A stretch of DNA of 64,000 bases from Craterostigma plantagineum (Eukaryota > Streptophyta > Magnoliopsida > Lamiales > Linderniaceae). The stretch covers positions 6,910,001-6,974,000 of the forward strand of contig JAPQWV010000028.1 of assembly GCA_027422505.1 (NCBI GenBank), written 5' to 3'. A program made the position numbers and the translations under genes. Of this stretch, positions 11,687-24,354 are shown piece after piece (the first letter of the stretch is position 1; every line of letters begins with the position of its first letter). The notes beneath the pieces were generated by a model. The model was not told where the DNA came from and did no database searches. It saw only the letters and a list, made by a program, of their open reading frames with translations.

Positions 11687-13130
11687 AACCTCCCCACACT
11701 TAAGCATTTGCTTGTCCTTAAGTAATTTAGAAGTCAGAAAAGGGCATCAAATCAAGATGACGGCATAATTGTTTGCAACTTATCATCATAGCTAGAAAGC
11801 ACAAAATGGAACCAAGCGAACAATCATGGACAGTACACTAACGATCGGCACCTATCAACCTGAACTTCCTTAGCACTACCAATCAAGACCCATACCTTAC
11901 AAGGATTCGTTCAAATCACTCAGTATATAGGCTAGTATATAGTGAATCGCTCAAATCGTGCGCTAGTCCAACCCCTACCATAGGCTTGCAAGTTAATCGC
12001 ATATCTTCTACTTAAGGTGGCAAGCGTAAATGTGAGGGTCTTTTCGGGTCGAAACGGGTCAAATAATAATGAGGTGACAAGCATAGATACTGAACACGTA
12101 ATCCTAAAGCTAGACGCATAAGCGAAAACTCAAAGAGTATAGCATGATCAAACTGACAGTCACATGCCCCAACATAAGACTCAACATTCTAACTCTGAAA
12201 TCCTAGACTTTTCTGCCCGACCCTCTCAACTCAGTTTTCTTTCATTTTCTGCCCCTTCAGTTACGCTTTGATTTTGTGCACTGCTCTTATTCCCTAAACA
12301 TCAAGGGTTTGGCTTTTGTCGCAAAGAATACATCGTCACAGCGAATGCCGTGTACCTAGGGATACTTATTACCAAAATCTATGTCTTGCCTAATCAACTC
12401 AGGTTTAGATGATCTCTGGAGGCTTATTCGGGTTAGCGGCTTTATAACATACGAGGTGAGAAACGAATAGGCTCAGGCTCAAAGTGACTAAATAAGGGGA
12501 TTAGTCGTGGTTGGGAAATTTGGCCATGGACTTATTTCCTAATGCCCTCGTCATTTCCTCACTAACACACCAAAAATAGTTTCAACACGTTTGCAAGTTC
12601 TAGAGAGATATAGACTAGGCACGTCACACGACCAAGAAAAATGAGCACATGCTCGTCAGGCTCAAACTCTCGCAACGTAACGGGTAATGTGTACGAATCC
12701 CTCAAAGTAGCGCTATGTCTATTCAACCAGAGATGAATTCAATCAATCATGCATATCCTAATTGCTCACAAAATTTCATGACATGCAAACCAACTCGAGA
12801 TAAACGCAAAACAATCACGCTCGATTTCAATAAATCGTGCCTTTCCAACGAAATTAATAGCTCACGGACACGTCATAAATTTTTTTTTGACGTAAATTCT
12901 CAACCAAGTCTCCCCTCCCCACACGTAAGACCTACGTTGTCCTCAACGTAAAAAAGAATAGGGAAAAAAAGGTTAAAAAGAATGGGACTCCCCTGACGAA
13001 TAATTGACGTGGCCGTGACTGAACGCGTGAAGTCGTAGTATCATGACTCGTGATCCGCATCGTGACCTAACTTAAAGGAAAAATTAAACGTAAAAGAAGA
13101 ATAGGCATAGATAATAATTATAGACATAGT
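11687..13130 (-). other. Athila 3' non-coding region and polypurine tract
   Basis: The first bases (11687-11701) are, on the - strand, the purine tract AGTGTGGGGAGGTT abutting the 3' LTR. A second PPT-like copy (CTCCCCACACGTAAGA on +) sits at about 12914. I see no coding frame. Short open frames such as 12715-12951 lack any recognisable content. Confidence 0.6.
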
Positions 13131-13329
13131 CATAATGTGACGCCCGGGGCCGAAGAGGGCGGGGAGTGATCGCCGGTGCCAGGGTGCACGGACAAGGAGC
13201 AGCTCCTGGCAAGGCTTCTAGGCGAAGGGGTACATGAACGAACCGATCCGACACCCGAATGAGAGGGGATCGTGAGACTGACAATGTATGGGCGTGTCAG
13301 GCTAAGAATCGTATAATAGAATTGATAGT

Positions 13330-13448
13330 ACTACTCATATCACCAAGGTCGACCTACCTTTTCGGGAGTCCATCCGAAAGAACTTCGAAGTTAAGCGTGC
13401 TTGACTTGAAGCAATCTTAGGATGGGTGACCCCCTGGGAAGTTTGCCC
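13330..13448 (+). other. 5S rRNA-derived segment in Cassandra LTR (first copy)
   Basis: GAAGTTAAGCGTGCTTGA (from about 13387) matches the 5S A-box region, and AGGATGGGTGACCCCCTGGG (from about 13420) matches the 5S C-box region, in the correct order and spacing. The 5' third is diverged. In Cassandra such segments are reported to be transcribed by RNA polymerase III. Here that is inference. Confidence 0.85.
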
Positions 13449-13866
13449 AGGGTGCGTGTGAGCGAGGACGAAGCACGCTGAAAGGTTAAATGGTGGTACA
13501 GTGGGGCCAGACTATCAGACGGAGTGTGGTGGGCCCAACCCCACAGGTCCCGGTAGGGACGGATGCTACAGTGATACCCGGTATGGGACGGGTCGTTACA
13601 GGTGGTATCAGAGCACAACCTCTCGCAGTACGGTGCTGGTTCGGGGACGAACCAGGCGGAAGCTGGTGGACATGTGACGCCCGGGGCCGAAGAGGGCGGG
13701 GAGTGATCGCCGGTGCCAGGGTGCACGGACAAGGAGCAGCTCCTGGCAAGGCTTCTAGGCGAAGGGGTACATGAACGAACCGATCCGACACCCGAATGAG
13801 AGGGGATCGTGAGACTGACAATGTATGGGCATGTCAGGCTAAGAATCGTATAATAGAATTGATAGT

Positions 13867-13985
13867 ACTACTCATATCACCAAGGTCGACCTACCTTTTC
13901 GGGAGTCCATCCGAAAGAACTTCGAAGTTAAGCGTGCTTGACGTGAAGCAATCTTAGGATGGGTGACCCCCTGGGAAGTTTGCCC
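13867..13985 (+). other. 5S rRNA-derived segment in Cassandra LTR (second copy)
   Basis: Same segment in the right LTR. It differs from the first copy by one base in the region after the A box (CTTGACGTGAAG instead of CTTGACTTGAAG). Confidence 0.85.
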
Positions 13986-14186
13986 AGGGTGCGTGTGAGC
14001 GAGGACGAAGCACGCTGAAAGGTTAAATGGTGGTACAGTGGGGCCAGACTATCAGACGGAGTGTGGTGGGCCCAACCCCACAGGTCCCGGTAGGGACGGA
14101 TGCTACAGTGACACCCGGTATGGGACGGGTCGTTACACATAAGCATCATAGTCATAAACAAAATAAAAATAGAAACAAACGACTAA

Positions 14187-15523
14187 TCAAACAAAAGAAA
14201 TGTCTAAAAAAAGAAAAGAAAAGAAAGCATCACTAAGGGGATGGCGGCAGAGAGGGTGACCTCGGGCGAAGGTGCGCCAGCGACTCTTGTGTAAGCTTGA
14301 CCGCGTTTTCCATGGCTTGAAGGGCCGGATCATATCGCTGTTGCTCTTCGCGGTACCGACGGTGGGCTTCCTCGTTCCGTCGCTCGTACTCTTCCTGTTG
14401 GCTCGAGTTTCTTCGTTGTAGCGGCGGGCCTCTTCGTCGCGTTGCAGCGCGTCGGTGTTCATGCGCATCATCTCCTGGCGCAATGCTTCGAGGTCCGTTG
14501 TTGACGCGTATGGGGCGACACCGGATGACTCGCCCTCGCGATATCCGGATGAGGGGTGGCCTCCGGTCGTGTCAGTCTCCACCGGGTAGGGGGTGTCAAT
14601 GTAAAGTTGGTCGGCGAGGACGTTGCCGTGGTTCGTCTGGCCATGATACATCTCGTGCCAGACGTACACCTTGTTCGTGCGAGTCCAGACGGGCGCCTTC
14701 ACCAGCATCTTCATTTTCACGAGCATCTCCTCGTTCAGAGGGTTACCTCCACCAACAACCTCCATCTCGGGTGCATTTTCTGGGCAAAGTTGAAGTCCTT
14801 GTACGACTTTGGTGACGAACGCCCCCACGGCGATCTTCCCACGGCTTCGTGTTTCTGCCTGACTGCATCATGGCTAAGTAGAATAAATCATGGAGCATGA
14901 TTGCTCCGTGCGAGTCGCCCCTTGGTGTGAGTGAAGTCGTCAGCAGGCGGTGGATGTAGCATAGCCCTGGGCTCCTGAGCGAGGCCGCCTTCGAAGTCTT
15001 CACGCTAAATTCGGGCTCGCCTGCAATATCGGCCCAGCAGGCAAGTCTGTCCCCCGGGCGCTGAAGATAGTCTTTATAATGCTTGTCCACGAATGGGGCG
15101 TCAGGCCCGAAATATGGCAACGGTACTCCAAGCGCCCTGCAAAAGTCGTCTACGTCCACCGTGTGCTCCTCGGCAAATGCCCGGAACTTGACTGTGTTGT
15201 AGTCCTATTCCTCGTGGGGGAAGTTCGATAGGAACTCCAACGTCGGCGCCTTGTACGCCGGTTCATCTATGTGAAAGAGAGTGGCCCAGCCACTGCGCGA
15301 CAAGTATTGGAAGACTTGCTGGTCGATGTGGTACTTCGCCAGCGTCTCGTGGTCAATTCGGTCCATGGGGATGAACTCCATCGCTTTCAGCCTGTTGTAC
15401 CACGCTGTCTGGGCCTCATTAGTGAATTGTTGCATAAAGTGTCGGCGTAGAGCCGCGTCGCCTTTGACGAACCGGCGAGCGCGAGGCGGGGTCACGCTGA
15501 GTGGTTGATCGCTGTCGTGTCAT
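14187..15523 (-). pseudogene. Athila-type extra ORF downstream of integrase (degenerate)
   Basis: The start is probably the ATG whose complement ends at 15523 (MTRQRSTTQRD). Three frames then carry consecutive parts: 15495-15205 (FVKGDAALRRHFMQQF, WYNRLKAMEF), 15159-14743 (VDDFCRALGVPLPYFG) and 14828-14187. The last has a charged coiled coil (STTDLEALRQEMMRMNTDAL). It resembles the protein that Athila elements carry between pol and the 3' LTR, sometimes called env-like or ORF1. Its function is unknown. At least two frameshifts break it. Confidence 0.7.
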
Positions 15524-16600
15524 AGTACCTACAAAAACGGATGTGAACTCAAAGAATATAGCAAATAATAACGAAGCAGCTTGACTCGACCAAAATAGCG
15601 ACAAAATAGATATTTGCGTATGCAATAACACATGAAAATTTCAACTTGGCCTTTTGTGAAACATGTGGCGTGCAAGCGAAAACATTCACTTTAAGTTCAA
15701 AATCGAGCAAGCAAACGTACTCAACTCATAATGTAAGTCAACGCTAACTAACACCATCAGACGCACCGAATTCGCCAACAAGTCGTAAAATCCACAAAAA
15801 TTCGAAAGTTAGGGTTTATCATCCCAAAAGCAAAGTTAAATGAACGAAATTAGTCTCCATTTTGAAAATCCCCAAATTGGAAATTAGGGTTCATCGTACT
15901 AAAATGCGAAATTCAACGCCAAATTCAAGTAATTAAGCAAACCCAAAGGGATAATAACACGTAACGAATTTAGAAAAAAACATAATTATACCCAAGGAAT
16001 ATCAAATTCGACGAGATCCCTAAATTGAGTCAAATTAGGGTTGAAAAAGAAATTCCATACCTTTTGTTTTTTACCTAGTTTAATTCGAGGGTATCAACGT
16101 CGGTGATGGGTGTTCGCCGGAGATGATCCACGGTGGTGGTCGGCGTCTAGTGGTGGTCGGCGAGGTTTGGGAGGTTTGTTGGTGGGTTTGTGGTGTTCGA
16201 TCGTGAGAGAGAGGGAGGAAACGAAAGAGAGAGAAAAGATAGAGAGAGGGGAAGAAGAATCGATTTAAATTTTATTTTTTTAACTCAGCCCGTAAGCGTC
16301 ACGTCCGTGAAGCGTAAGCTTCCCGCAGTCACTAGAGGCAGAAACGCCACTGAATGAAGTCACGGCCGTGAAGCTTAAGCTTCTGGCCGTGACAAGAGGC
16401 AGCAGTTACTACTTAAGTCGTCACGGCCATGAAGCTTAACCTTCTGGCCGTGACAAAGGACAGCGAGGTACTTCGCTGTGTCACGGACGTGACATGTATG
16501 TCACAGGCCATGAACCTCCTAGTTTTTTTTTTGAAAAAACATAAACGAAAATACCTGGGTTGCCTCCCAAGAAGGCTTCCTTTACCGTCTTTAGCTGGAC
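15524..16600 (-). other. Athila spacer between integrase and extra ORF
   Basis: This is non-coding, with A-rich and purine-rich tracts. From about 16290 to 16500 it holds several copies of the CACGGCCGTGA(C/A) palindrome and half-sites, the same motif as in this family's LTR. Confidence 0.55.
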
Positions 16601-16609
16601 GTATTTTTT

Positions 16610-18432
16610 TGTCGCTCTTGATGGCTGGAGGTCCAGGTATAGCACCTCTTATTCGCTCACGTCTCCCTCGCCTCCATGATAGTGCTTCAACCTGTGGCCG
16701 TTCACCTTGAAAGTTTTCTGTTCCATTCCTGAAATCTCGACAGTACCGTAAAGAAAAACACGAGTAACGGTGAACGGTCCCGGCCAACGTGATGTAAGTT
16801 TGCTGGGAAAAAGCCTAAGTCGAGAGTTAAATAGGAGGACTTAGTCCCACTTCCTGAAACTCCCGCCTTTGCCTAGTTTTCTTATCATGGTAAGCTTTTG
16901 AGTGTTCCTTATACATTCGAGCGTTATCGTAAGCCGATAAACACCACTCGTCTAACTCATTGATTTGGAGTTGCAGCTTTCCGCTGGCGTCTCCTAAATC
17001 AAGATTCAAGGACCTCATCGCCCAATAAGCCTTGTGCTCGATTTCTACGGGGAGATGGCATGCCTTTCCATAGACTAATCTATACGGTGTAGTGCCTACG
17101 GGTGTCTTATATGCAGTCCTATATGCTCAAAGCGCATCATTCAACTTATTCGCTCACTCCTTATGGTTCTCTTCTATGGTCTTTTCTAAGATGCATTTCA
17201 ACTCACAGTTCACTACTTCGACCTGACCGCTAGCTTGGGGGTGGTAAGCGGTGGATAGGTTGTGTCTAACCCCATAACGCTCTAGTGTGCGTGCAAATTA
17301 TGTGTTACAGAAATAAGTGACTCTATCGCTAATGATGCATCTAGGTGCCCCAAAGCGTGAAAATAATGCTCGTAAAAACCTAACGACAACTCTAGCATCG
17401 TTTGTGGGAAAGCTTGCGCTTCGGCCCACTTGGACACATAATTTACAGCAACCAGAATATACTTATTATAATACGAACTAGGAAACGGACCCATGAAATC
17501 TATACCCCATACGTCAAAAATCTCACATACCAAAATGAACTTTTTGGGCATTTTGTCGCGTTTCGAGAGATTACCTGCACGTTGACACGGATCAAAAGTG
17601 TCAACGTACCTTTGGGTGTCTTTGAAGATCGTAGGCCAGTAGAATCCGCTCTCTAGTACCTTCTGAGCGGTTCAGTTGACTGCGTAGTGCCCTTCGGTCG
17701 GTCCATTGTGGCAATGCCTAAGAATCTGTGTCGTCTCTGGGAAGGAGACGCATCGACGTATCACCTGGTCCGCACATCGCCTGAAAAGATACAGATCTTC
17801 CCAAAAGTAGTACTTCTGGTCAGCAAAGAATTTCTTCTTTTGCTGACTCGTGTACTCCTTTGGTAAGACCCTCATAACAAGATAATTAACATAATCTGCA
17901 AACCAAGGAATATCGTCATTTACCACTTGTATCGAGTACAGGTGCTCGTCTGGGAATCTGTCTTGAGCCCTTCTGTCCTTGTGGTGTATTTCGGACTCCT
18001 CTAGTCGAGAGAGGTGATCCGCCGCCAAATTTTCTGCACCTTTCTTGTCTCGGATCTCTATGTTGAACTCTTGGAGGAATACGATCCATTTGATCAGCCG
18101 GGGCTTGGCGTCCGGCTTTGCTAACAAATACTTAAGGGCAGAGTGGTCAGTAAAAACAATAACTTTTGATAAGATCAGATAGGGCCTGAATTTATCGAAG
18201 GCGAACATGACGGCTAACAGCTCCTTTCGGTGGTTGTGTAATTGGCTTGGGCTGCGTCTAGCATCTTACTTGCGTAGTAGATCGGCCTAAAATGGTTGTC
18301 CTTGTGCTGTCCTAACACGGGCTCCAATTGCATAATCACTAGCATCGCACATGAGTTCAAAGGGCAGCCCCGGTCGGGGGCGACCATAATAGGTGCTGCG
18401 ATAAGCCACTCCTTAAGTAAATTAAATGCATG
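16610..18432 (-). pseudogene. pol: Athila RNase H-integrase (degenerate)
   Basis: Reading from 18432 down: the RNase H N-terminal part ([19 protein letters not shown]), then [20 protein letters not shown] and NLAADHLSRLEE. The integrase zinc finger follows (FPETTQILRHCHNGPTEGHY), then the core start ([14 protein letters not shown]) near 17500 and the C-terminal part ([20 protein letters not shown]) near 16950. The conserved tail (MEQKTFKVNGHRLKHY) sits near 16700. Frames change at least five times and the core triad is not intact, so no enzyme can be made. Confidence 0.8.
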
Positions 18433-18437
18433 CAAGC

Positions 18438-20780
18438 TGTCACGCCCCGACCCGCATCGAACCCGTGACAGCCGCCGCCGCGTTTCTCAATAAACGCAAG
18501 GCTCGATATCAACTCACACGTCACGAATAAATATCCCACAAAAGAAACTACAACAGAAGTCCATGGAAAGTATATATTTTTATATCGAATGGGATTTTAA
18601 ACTGTACAGAATCATTCAAAACCTCGACCAACGAAAGAATGTGTACGCAAATATCTACCCGAAAGATGTACTCTGCCAATGGACGCGCAAATGTAAAAGA
18701 AATATGGAATACCAAAGTAGAAGAATCGGCAGCGGAAACGACGTTCGACATTGGCAAACCTCCAAGCAAAAGACAACGACCTAGAAGGAAATGTATATAT
18801 ATATATGGCGTTAGTAAAGCTCAGTGAAGAGATAATACGGACACACTTTACCCTCACAGAAGGTGCGTCCTTTACTATGAAATCATAACAAATCAAATAT
18901 ATCGACCATTCCATTTATATGATAAATTTCCACCACTCATACGAGACAATACGACCACTGACTATCACGAGACATATCAAATACTTCAAAAAAATCCACG
19001 TAATCACATAGACGATGCGTGGGTGGCCATCCCCTCCCTCGAACTGAGCTCCGTTCGAGTCCGTCACCGTACTCTAGACCGTGAACCGTAAACTGACGTA
19101 TCAACTGCTATAACATGCATGTCCTACACACACACTGTGACGTTGGCCAAAATCTCCCCAGCGACCACCCTTCAACGATAATTAATATCAAATCAACACA
19201 TGGCACTGGAAGGGTGTATCGCTGTACCTCACTCACCCGGGTGTGCCAAGCCACGGGCTACTTACTCGATTTGCTACTTTGAACTCACCCGAACGTGGCC
19301 ATTCGGGCTACTTAGAACCTGGTACCAAGTGTATGCAACAAACAAGACCAACCAAACAATATCACCATCTGTAAACTCACAAATCAAATCACCAATATCG
19401 AACACTGACGTGCCATCACGTCGCGTATCTCCGTAAAATCCTGACTCCATTACTTATCAACCTCGACAAGACTGCATGATCTATAGCCGATAAGGCCCCC
19501 TATCAGTAAGACCAAGACCTAAGATGGTAACACGTCATCACATCACGTAATGCCCCGTGTAACCGTCAACACAACTCAAAGCAGCATATATACCCCAAAA
19601 CTCTTCAACCACCATAAACATAAACATCTTATAGCCGACAAGACTCACTATCTCAAATCCCCACGATATCACAACAATTTATAAATCGACGACGTAAAAT
19701 GATGACATAAGACGACGAAATAAAACGACCCGACGAGGTCCACACGTCCCGTGAAGGAAGGCGTCCCCATATTACCCACTCACCGCGTATGCCAAACTCT
19801 CTTCAGCCTCCTCAGCTACCCTCAAGTCCCATTTCGATGTCCCTTCGCCTAAAATTTGAGATCACAAGCTCAAGAGATCATTATATCCTTAATAAGCGAG
19901 GTTCTTGAAAAACTATAGCGTAAACACGAAATTCAGCATCGAAAATAGCGCTGAAACTGCTACAAGAATATTTATTTGAATCTGAAATTGCTGTTTGCAG
20001 AGCAGCTGAACCAGAAATAATGAATATTTCGAATCCTTTGGTAATTCCCAGAAAAATTCTGTTTTACAACTGAAACTTCAAAAATTCATAACAATTCGCA
20101 CAAGTATCGGATCGAGATGATTTCAGAAGCTATGAACAGCTAAGAAAGTCTTCTTTCCACAAAAACAAGTTTAGCAAGACTTTAAGTACTGTAGCTATTT
20201 TGAATTTGCTAAAATCAGCGACTATACGAACAGAAATTTTCCTGTTCGCAGCTGAATGTTCACAAATTCATAAGAAATTGTATAGGTATCGGATTGAGCT
20301 GATTTTTGCGGCTATGGAAAGATGAAGAACTTGGCTTTCAACAGAAACAACCGACAGAAGAATCAGATCATGATAACTAGTTCAATTTCACTGAAAACGG
20401 AAGCTGCGCGAATTTGTCAATGAAAACAAACCCTAGCTCGATGGAGTTAAGAGTGAGATTAGAACACATCGTACCTTTCTAAACCTTAAAATCGAACAGG
20501 AACGGTACATGAAAGCTCTAAAGATCCATTTCTGGTTGATCCTTGTTTCGTCTTCTCCATCTCGTTCGAATGGCCCATTTCTTCTCTTCTTCTTTTTTTT
20601 TTATTCTCTTTACTTATTGGATATGTATGAAACAAAGTACTAGAAAGATCAAATGGGCTGGGCCGGGCTGATTTCATGTATTTCAAATTAGGCTAAGTAT
20701 ATTTTTCGAATTGGGTTGAAATCGAATTATGCTTTGGGCTTTGTATTTTGATTTTGGGTCAAAATAGAGCAGATGTTATA
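18438..20780 (-). mobile_element. Solo LTR of a Ty3/gypsy element
   Basis: This 2343 bp block starts TGTCACGCCCCGACC on + and ends TGTTATA, and splits the Athila RT/RNase H sequence. CAAGC is present at both edges (18433-18437 and 20781-20785), a perfect 5 bp duplication. No coding domains, PBS or PPT are inside, so it is a single LTR left after recombination. Its + strand start resembles the reversed end of Tekay-type LTRs (GGGGCGTGACA), which suggests - orientation. The expected terminal CA is TA here, probably by mutation. A roughly 180 bp internal repeat is visible near 20040 and 20220. Confidence 0.82.
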
Positions 20781-20785
20781 CAAGC

Positions 20786-22171
20786 ACTCATCATTAAATT
20801 CAAACGGAGCTTCTTTTTCAAGTAATCTAGACATGGGTCGTGCAATCTTAGAAAAATCCTTGATAAACCTATGATAAAATCCAGCATATCCTAGTAAACT
20901 CCTAATCGACTTCACGTTCGAGGGAACGGGCAACTTTTCTATCGTCTCTAACTTAGCTCGGTCCACTTCGACTCCTTTAGAGAAAATCTTATGGCCCAGA
21001 ACTATGCCCTCTCGAACCATGAAGTCACACTTTTCGCAATTAAGTGCCAAGTTCGTTTCCTCGCAGCGTACGAGTACGAGCTTCAAATTAGACAAACATA
21101 CATCGAACGACGACCCAAAAACAGAAAAATCATCCATAAATACCTCCATTACCTTACCTACCAGTTCATCAAATATGGCCATCATGCATTGGTGAAAGGT
21201 GGCTGGGGCATTGCAAAGACCGAATGGCATCCTTCGGTACGCGAACGTGCCGAACGGGCATGTGAATGTGGTCTTCTCCTGGTCAACGCACTATAGGAAT
21301 CTGTAGGTTCCTGATAAGCCATCAAGAAAACAAAAAAATGAGTGACCGGATAATTTTTCTAACATTTGATCAATAAAACGTAAAGGAAATGATCCTTTCG
21401 CGTGGCGTCGTTCAACTTCCTGTGATCGATGCAGACACGCCACCCAGTCACGGTCCTTGTCGGAATCAGTTCATTCTTGTCGCTGGTGACGACCGTCATG
21501 CCTCCCTTTTTTGGGACCACTTGGACCGGGCTGACATATGCGCTATCTGAAATGGGATAGATCATCCCTGCGTCTAATAGCTTGATCACCTCCTTCTTGA
21601 CGACATCCTTCATATTGGGGTTGAGTCGCCTTTGACATTGAGCGACCGGCTTGAAATCGTCCTCCATGAGGATCTTGTGTGCACTGTAGCTCGGGTTGAT
21701 ACCCCTGATGTCGGATATCTTCCACGCCAAGGCCTTCTTGTGCGCTCTCAACGCATCCAAGAGCTGATCCTTCTGTCCATCGTCGAGGCTTGATGAGATG
21801 ATGACCGGTAGCGCTCCGTTGCTGCCGAGAAATGCGTACTCGAGGTGGTCGGGCAGTGGCTTCAATTTCAGGACCTGTGGCTCTTCGACCGAGCTCTTTT
21901 CATTGTCCTCTTCACTGCTTTTGTCGACGGCTATTATGGGCTCGTCGACCTCCTCCTCGCATTCGTCGATGGCCATGATCATTCTTGTGTCCTCCTCGCT
22001 CAAAACATGTGATAGACCTTGCACAGAAACGAGAAATTTGTGCTCGAAAGCATCTAAGTAATAACATTCATCGTCATGCTCATTACTCTTTTTCATTGAA
22101 TCAGCCATACTAAACGTAACTTTTTCGCCATCTACCGTCAAAGTTAGCGTCCCATTCCTAAAATCTATCAT
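20786..22171 (-). pseudogene. pol: Athila protease-RT linker and reverse transcriptase (degenerate)
   Basis: 22171-21359 carries the linker and the start of RT (SDSAYVSPVQVVPKKGG, then CIDHRKLNDATRKDHF). After a shift, 21230 downward gives MPFGLCNAPATFHQCM and the catalytic box VFMDDFSVFG, then SLLGYAGFYHRFIKDF. The frame stops at the solo LTR and resumes at 18432 (ECL then HAFNLL). Confidence 0.85.
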
Positions 22172-23299
22172 CGTCTCTACTGTAGCTAAGAAGAATCAAC
22201 GGAACATTATCATCCTCCTCCATGTCTAAGATAACGAAATCAGCAGGAATCACGAACTTATCTACCTTAACTAGGACATCCTCGATAACACCTCGAGGGT
22301 ACTTTAATGATCTATCAGCTAACTGCAGGCTCATCCTAGTGGGTCGTGGTTCACCTAATCCTAAGCGCTTAAACATGAAATTAATTGGCATTAAATTAAT
22401 GATAGCACCTAGATCAGCTAAAGCACACTCGACTAGTAAATCTCCTATAAGAAAGGAATAGTAAAACTTCCTGGATCCTTGAGCTTCTTCGGCAGCTTGC
22501 TTTGGAGTCTCGCCGAGCACTCTACACGTAGGCATGTGGAAACATGTTCGAGCTTCCTTCTATTCGTCAACAAGTCCTTCAGGAACTTAGCGAAGCTGGG
22601 CATCTGCGTAATAGCTTCAACAAACGATAAGTTAATATGCAATTCCTTACACACACTCATAAATTTACCAAACTGCGCCTCGTCCTTGTCCTTCTTCGAC
22701 CGAGTTGGGTAAGGGATCTTTGGCTGGTATGGCTTCACCGGTGGCCGCTCGATCTCCATTGCCTTTTCTTTTTCAGGCTCGACTTTCTCCTTCTCAGCTT
22801 CGGCCTTGTCGACATTGTCGCCTCTGATTTTTTCCCCATTAATCTTGATGGTGTCTGTCACTATCAGAAAGGCCTTCAGGTGCGAGTAAGGATCGTCGTC
22901 TAGATTTCCCTCATACTGGGCCATTTGGAAAATCAGCTGAAGCCAAGAATGCTTCAGCTCGAAGTTATTGTTCTCGATCAGCGGAATAACGGTCGCCGAC
23001 TCTGAATCGCCTAGTGCAACGTTCTTGAGCAGATCTTGTAACGATTGCTCCTCCTCTGGAATGTTATGGACAGGTACTCCATGGTTCGCCATATTTTCTT
23101 CTGTCTCCAGTTTATCTACTGATATCTCCTCTCGGAAATTTTCTGCCGACTCCTGAGAGCTGTCCTCTGAGTAACTGACTAAAGCTTCTTGCGAGTCACT
23201 GGTCATTGCTTCGGAATCGTATCTGAGTTTCCTTCGTAGCTTACGTTTGAAATCTGGATCTCCTTCAACAATGGGACCCGATGGATGGCTTCGGGTCAT
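22158..23299 (-). pseudogene. gag: Athila gag and protease (degenerate, gag core deleted)
   Basis: It starts at 23299 (MTRSHPSGPIVEGDPDF). The gag N-terminal part reads NFELKHSWLQLIFQMAQYEG and SHLKAFLIVTDTIKING, then jumps to an acidic linker (AEAEKEKVEPEKEKAMEIER). The retrotransposon gag core and its following region, present in the related copy at 55493-58155, are missing. Protease follows near 22450-22200, in another frame, with LADLGAIINLMP at the active site. Confidence 0.82.
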
Positions 23300-23494
23300 T
23301 CACTACTGAATCATACCTGCGATAAACAAAAATAAAAATTAGTGAAAGAATAGATAGGCATGTCGAAGAAATAACAAGATTAATATTGATGTAGAAAAAC
23401 AAATAATGCAAATAACGCTGTTAACGAAAAACTAAGAAAACGTCAAATAAAAGTGGCTAAAGTACCGAACTACGGTGTCCTAATATCTATCTAT

Positions 23495-23512
23495 TCCCCG
23501 GCAACGGTGCCA
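23495..23512 (-). other. Primer binding site of Athila-like element (tRNA-Asp type)
   Basis: On the - strand it reads TGGCACCGTTGCCGGGGA, just inside the 5' LTR. This is one change from the tRNA-Asp complement known for Athila. Confidence 0.85.
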
Positions 23513-23518
23513 AAACCG

Positions 23519-24354
23519 AGATCGACACGCGGTGTACTAATGTAAAGTGCAGGTGCGACATGTGATAAATAAAACGAATACTAAATTACTATCACCGATG
23601 TGCGATAGGCAGTGGACCTATCGTTTGTAGTGCAGCAAGGTGAGTAAACGGGTATCGAACACGAGGAATAAACTTGACTACTAGTAATAACCTATCGACT
23701 CGATATCTAGCCTAATTAAAGTGCGAAGCTTGTTTATAATACGAATTAACCTAACAGACTAATCATAAATCGACGAGATTAAGAGAATACGACTAAAATT
23801 GATAAGAGTGCTTTCAGAGAAAATAGTGTGCTCGGAATTCGAATCCCGCTAGGTACTATCGTCTAAGACACGAAAATATCGCTCCTACGTGATTCTTGAC
23901 TAGATCGCAGTAATTTCCTACCCACTCACGAATTTGATATCGCCCTAGACGCTTGCGGGGATCTAAGATTCGATAATTACTAATGGCGAGGATCGAGTAT
24001 TTACTGTCGCCCTATACTCAAGTCCTATCATCTACGAACGGACTAATCGTTGTTTAACTGTCGCCCTAACGATTTTCCACACATTCACTTTAACACATAG
24101 ACATGTTAAACCGAAGAAATACTTTCATAGATAGATAAATAGTCATGATACACGAGTCACGACAAATATATGTCTTAAGCACGATTGACCTAGCGTTCTT
24201 GTACTCGCAAACACATAGGGAATTTAGCTACTCATAATTGAAAGGGAAACGACGAAAGAATTAGGGAACGAGGATGAAAGACTCGTGATCTTGAGTACTG
24301 ATGGATCTGGGATGGTATCGTGGATGAATCTTCGTCCTCGATCAATTCGGCATG
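23519..24354 (-). repeat. 5' LTR of Athila-like element, first piece
   Basis: This is the PBS-proximal 836 bp of the LTR. It continues at 35041 after the Tekay-like insertion. It retains the 134 bp missing from the 3' LTR. The terminal CA adjoining the PBS is mutated (GATCT instead of GATCA on -). Confidence 0.85.

Larger units (their letters stand above)
13136..14137 (+). mobile_element. Cassandra TRIM retrotransposon carrying 5S rRNA-like sequence
   Basis: Two 465 bp LTRs (13136-13600 and 13673-14137) start TGTGACGCCC and end CGTTACA. They enclose only 72 bp, which holds an initiator-tRNA PBS (TGGTATCAGAGC, 13603-13614) and a purine-rich end. CATAA flanks it on both sides (13131-13135 and 14138-14142). 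The LTRs differ at about three positions, so insertion is fairly recent. Each LTR contains a stretch close to plant 5S rRNA, the defining feature of Cassandra. There is no coding capacity, so it must borrow enzymes from other elements. The LTRs are longer than those usually described for Cassandra. Confidence 0.92.

Noticed and set aside
13330..13448. A cellular 5S rRNA gene
   Set aside because: 5' third is diverged and the segment sits inside an LTR with PBS and target duplication; it is the Cassandra 5S-like domain.
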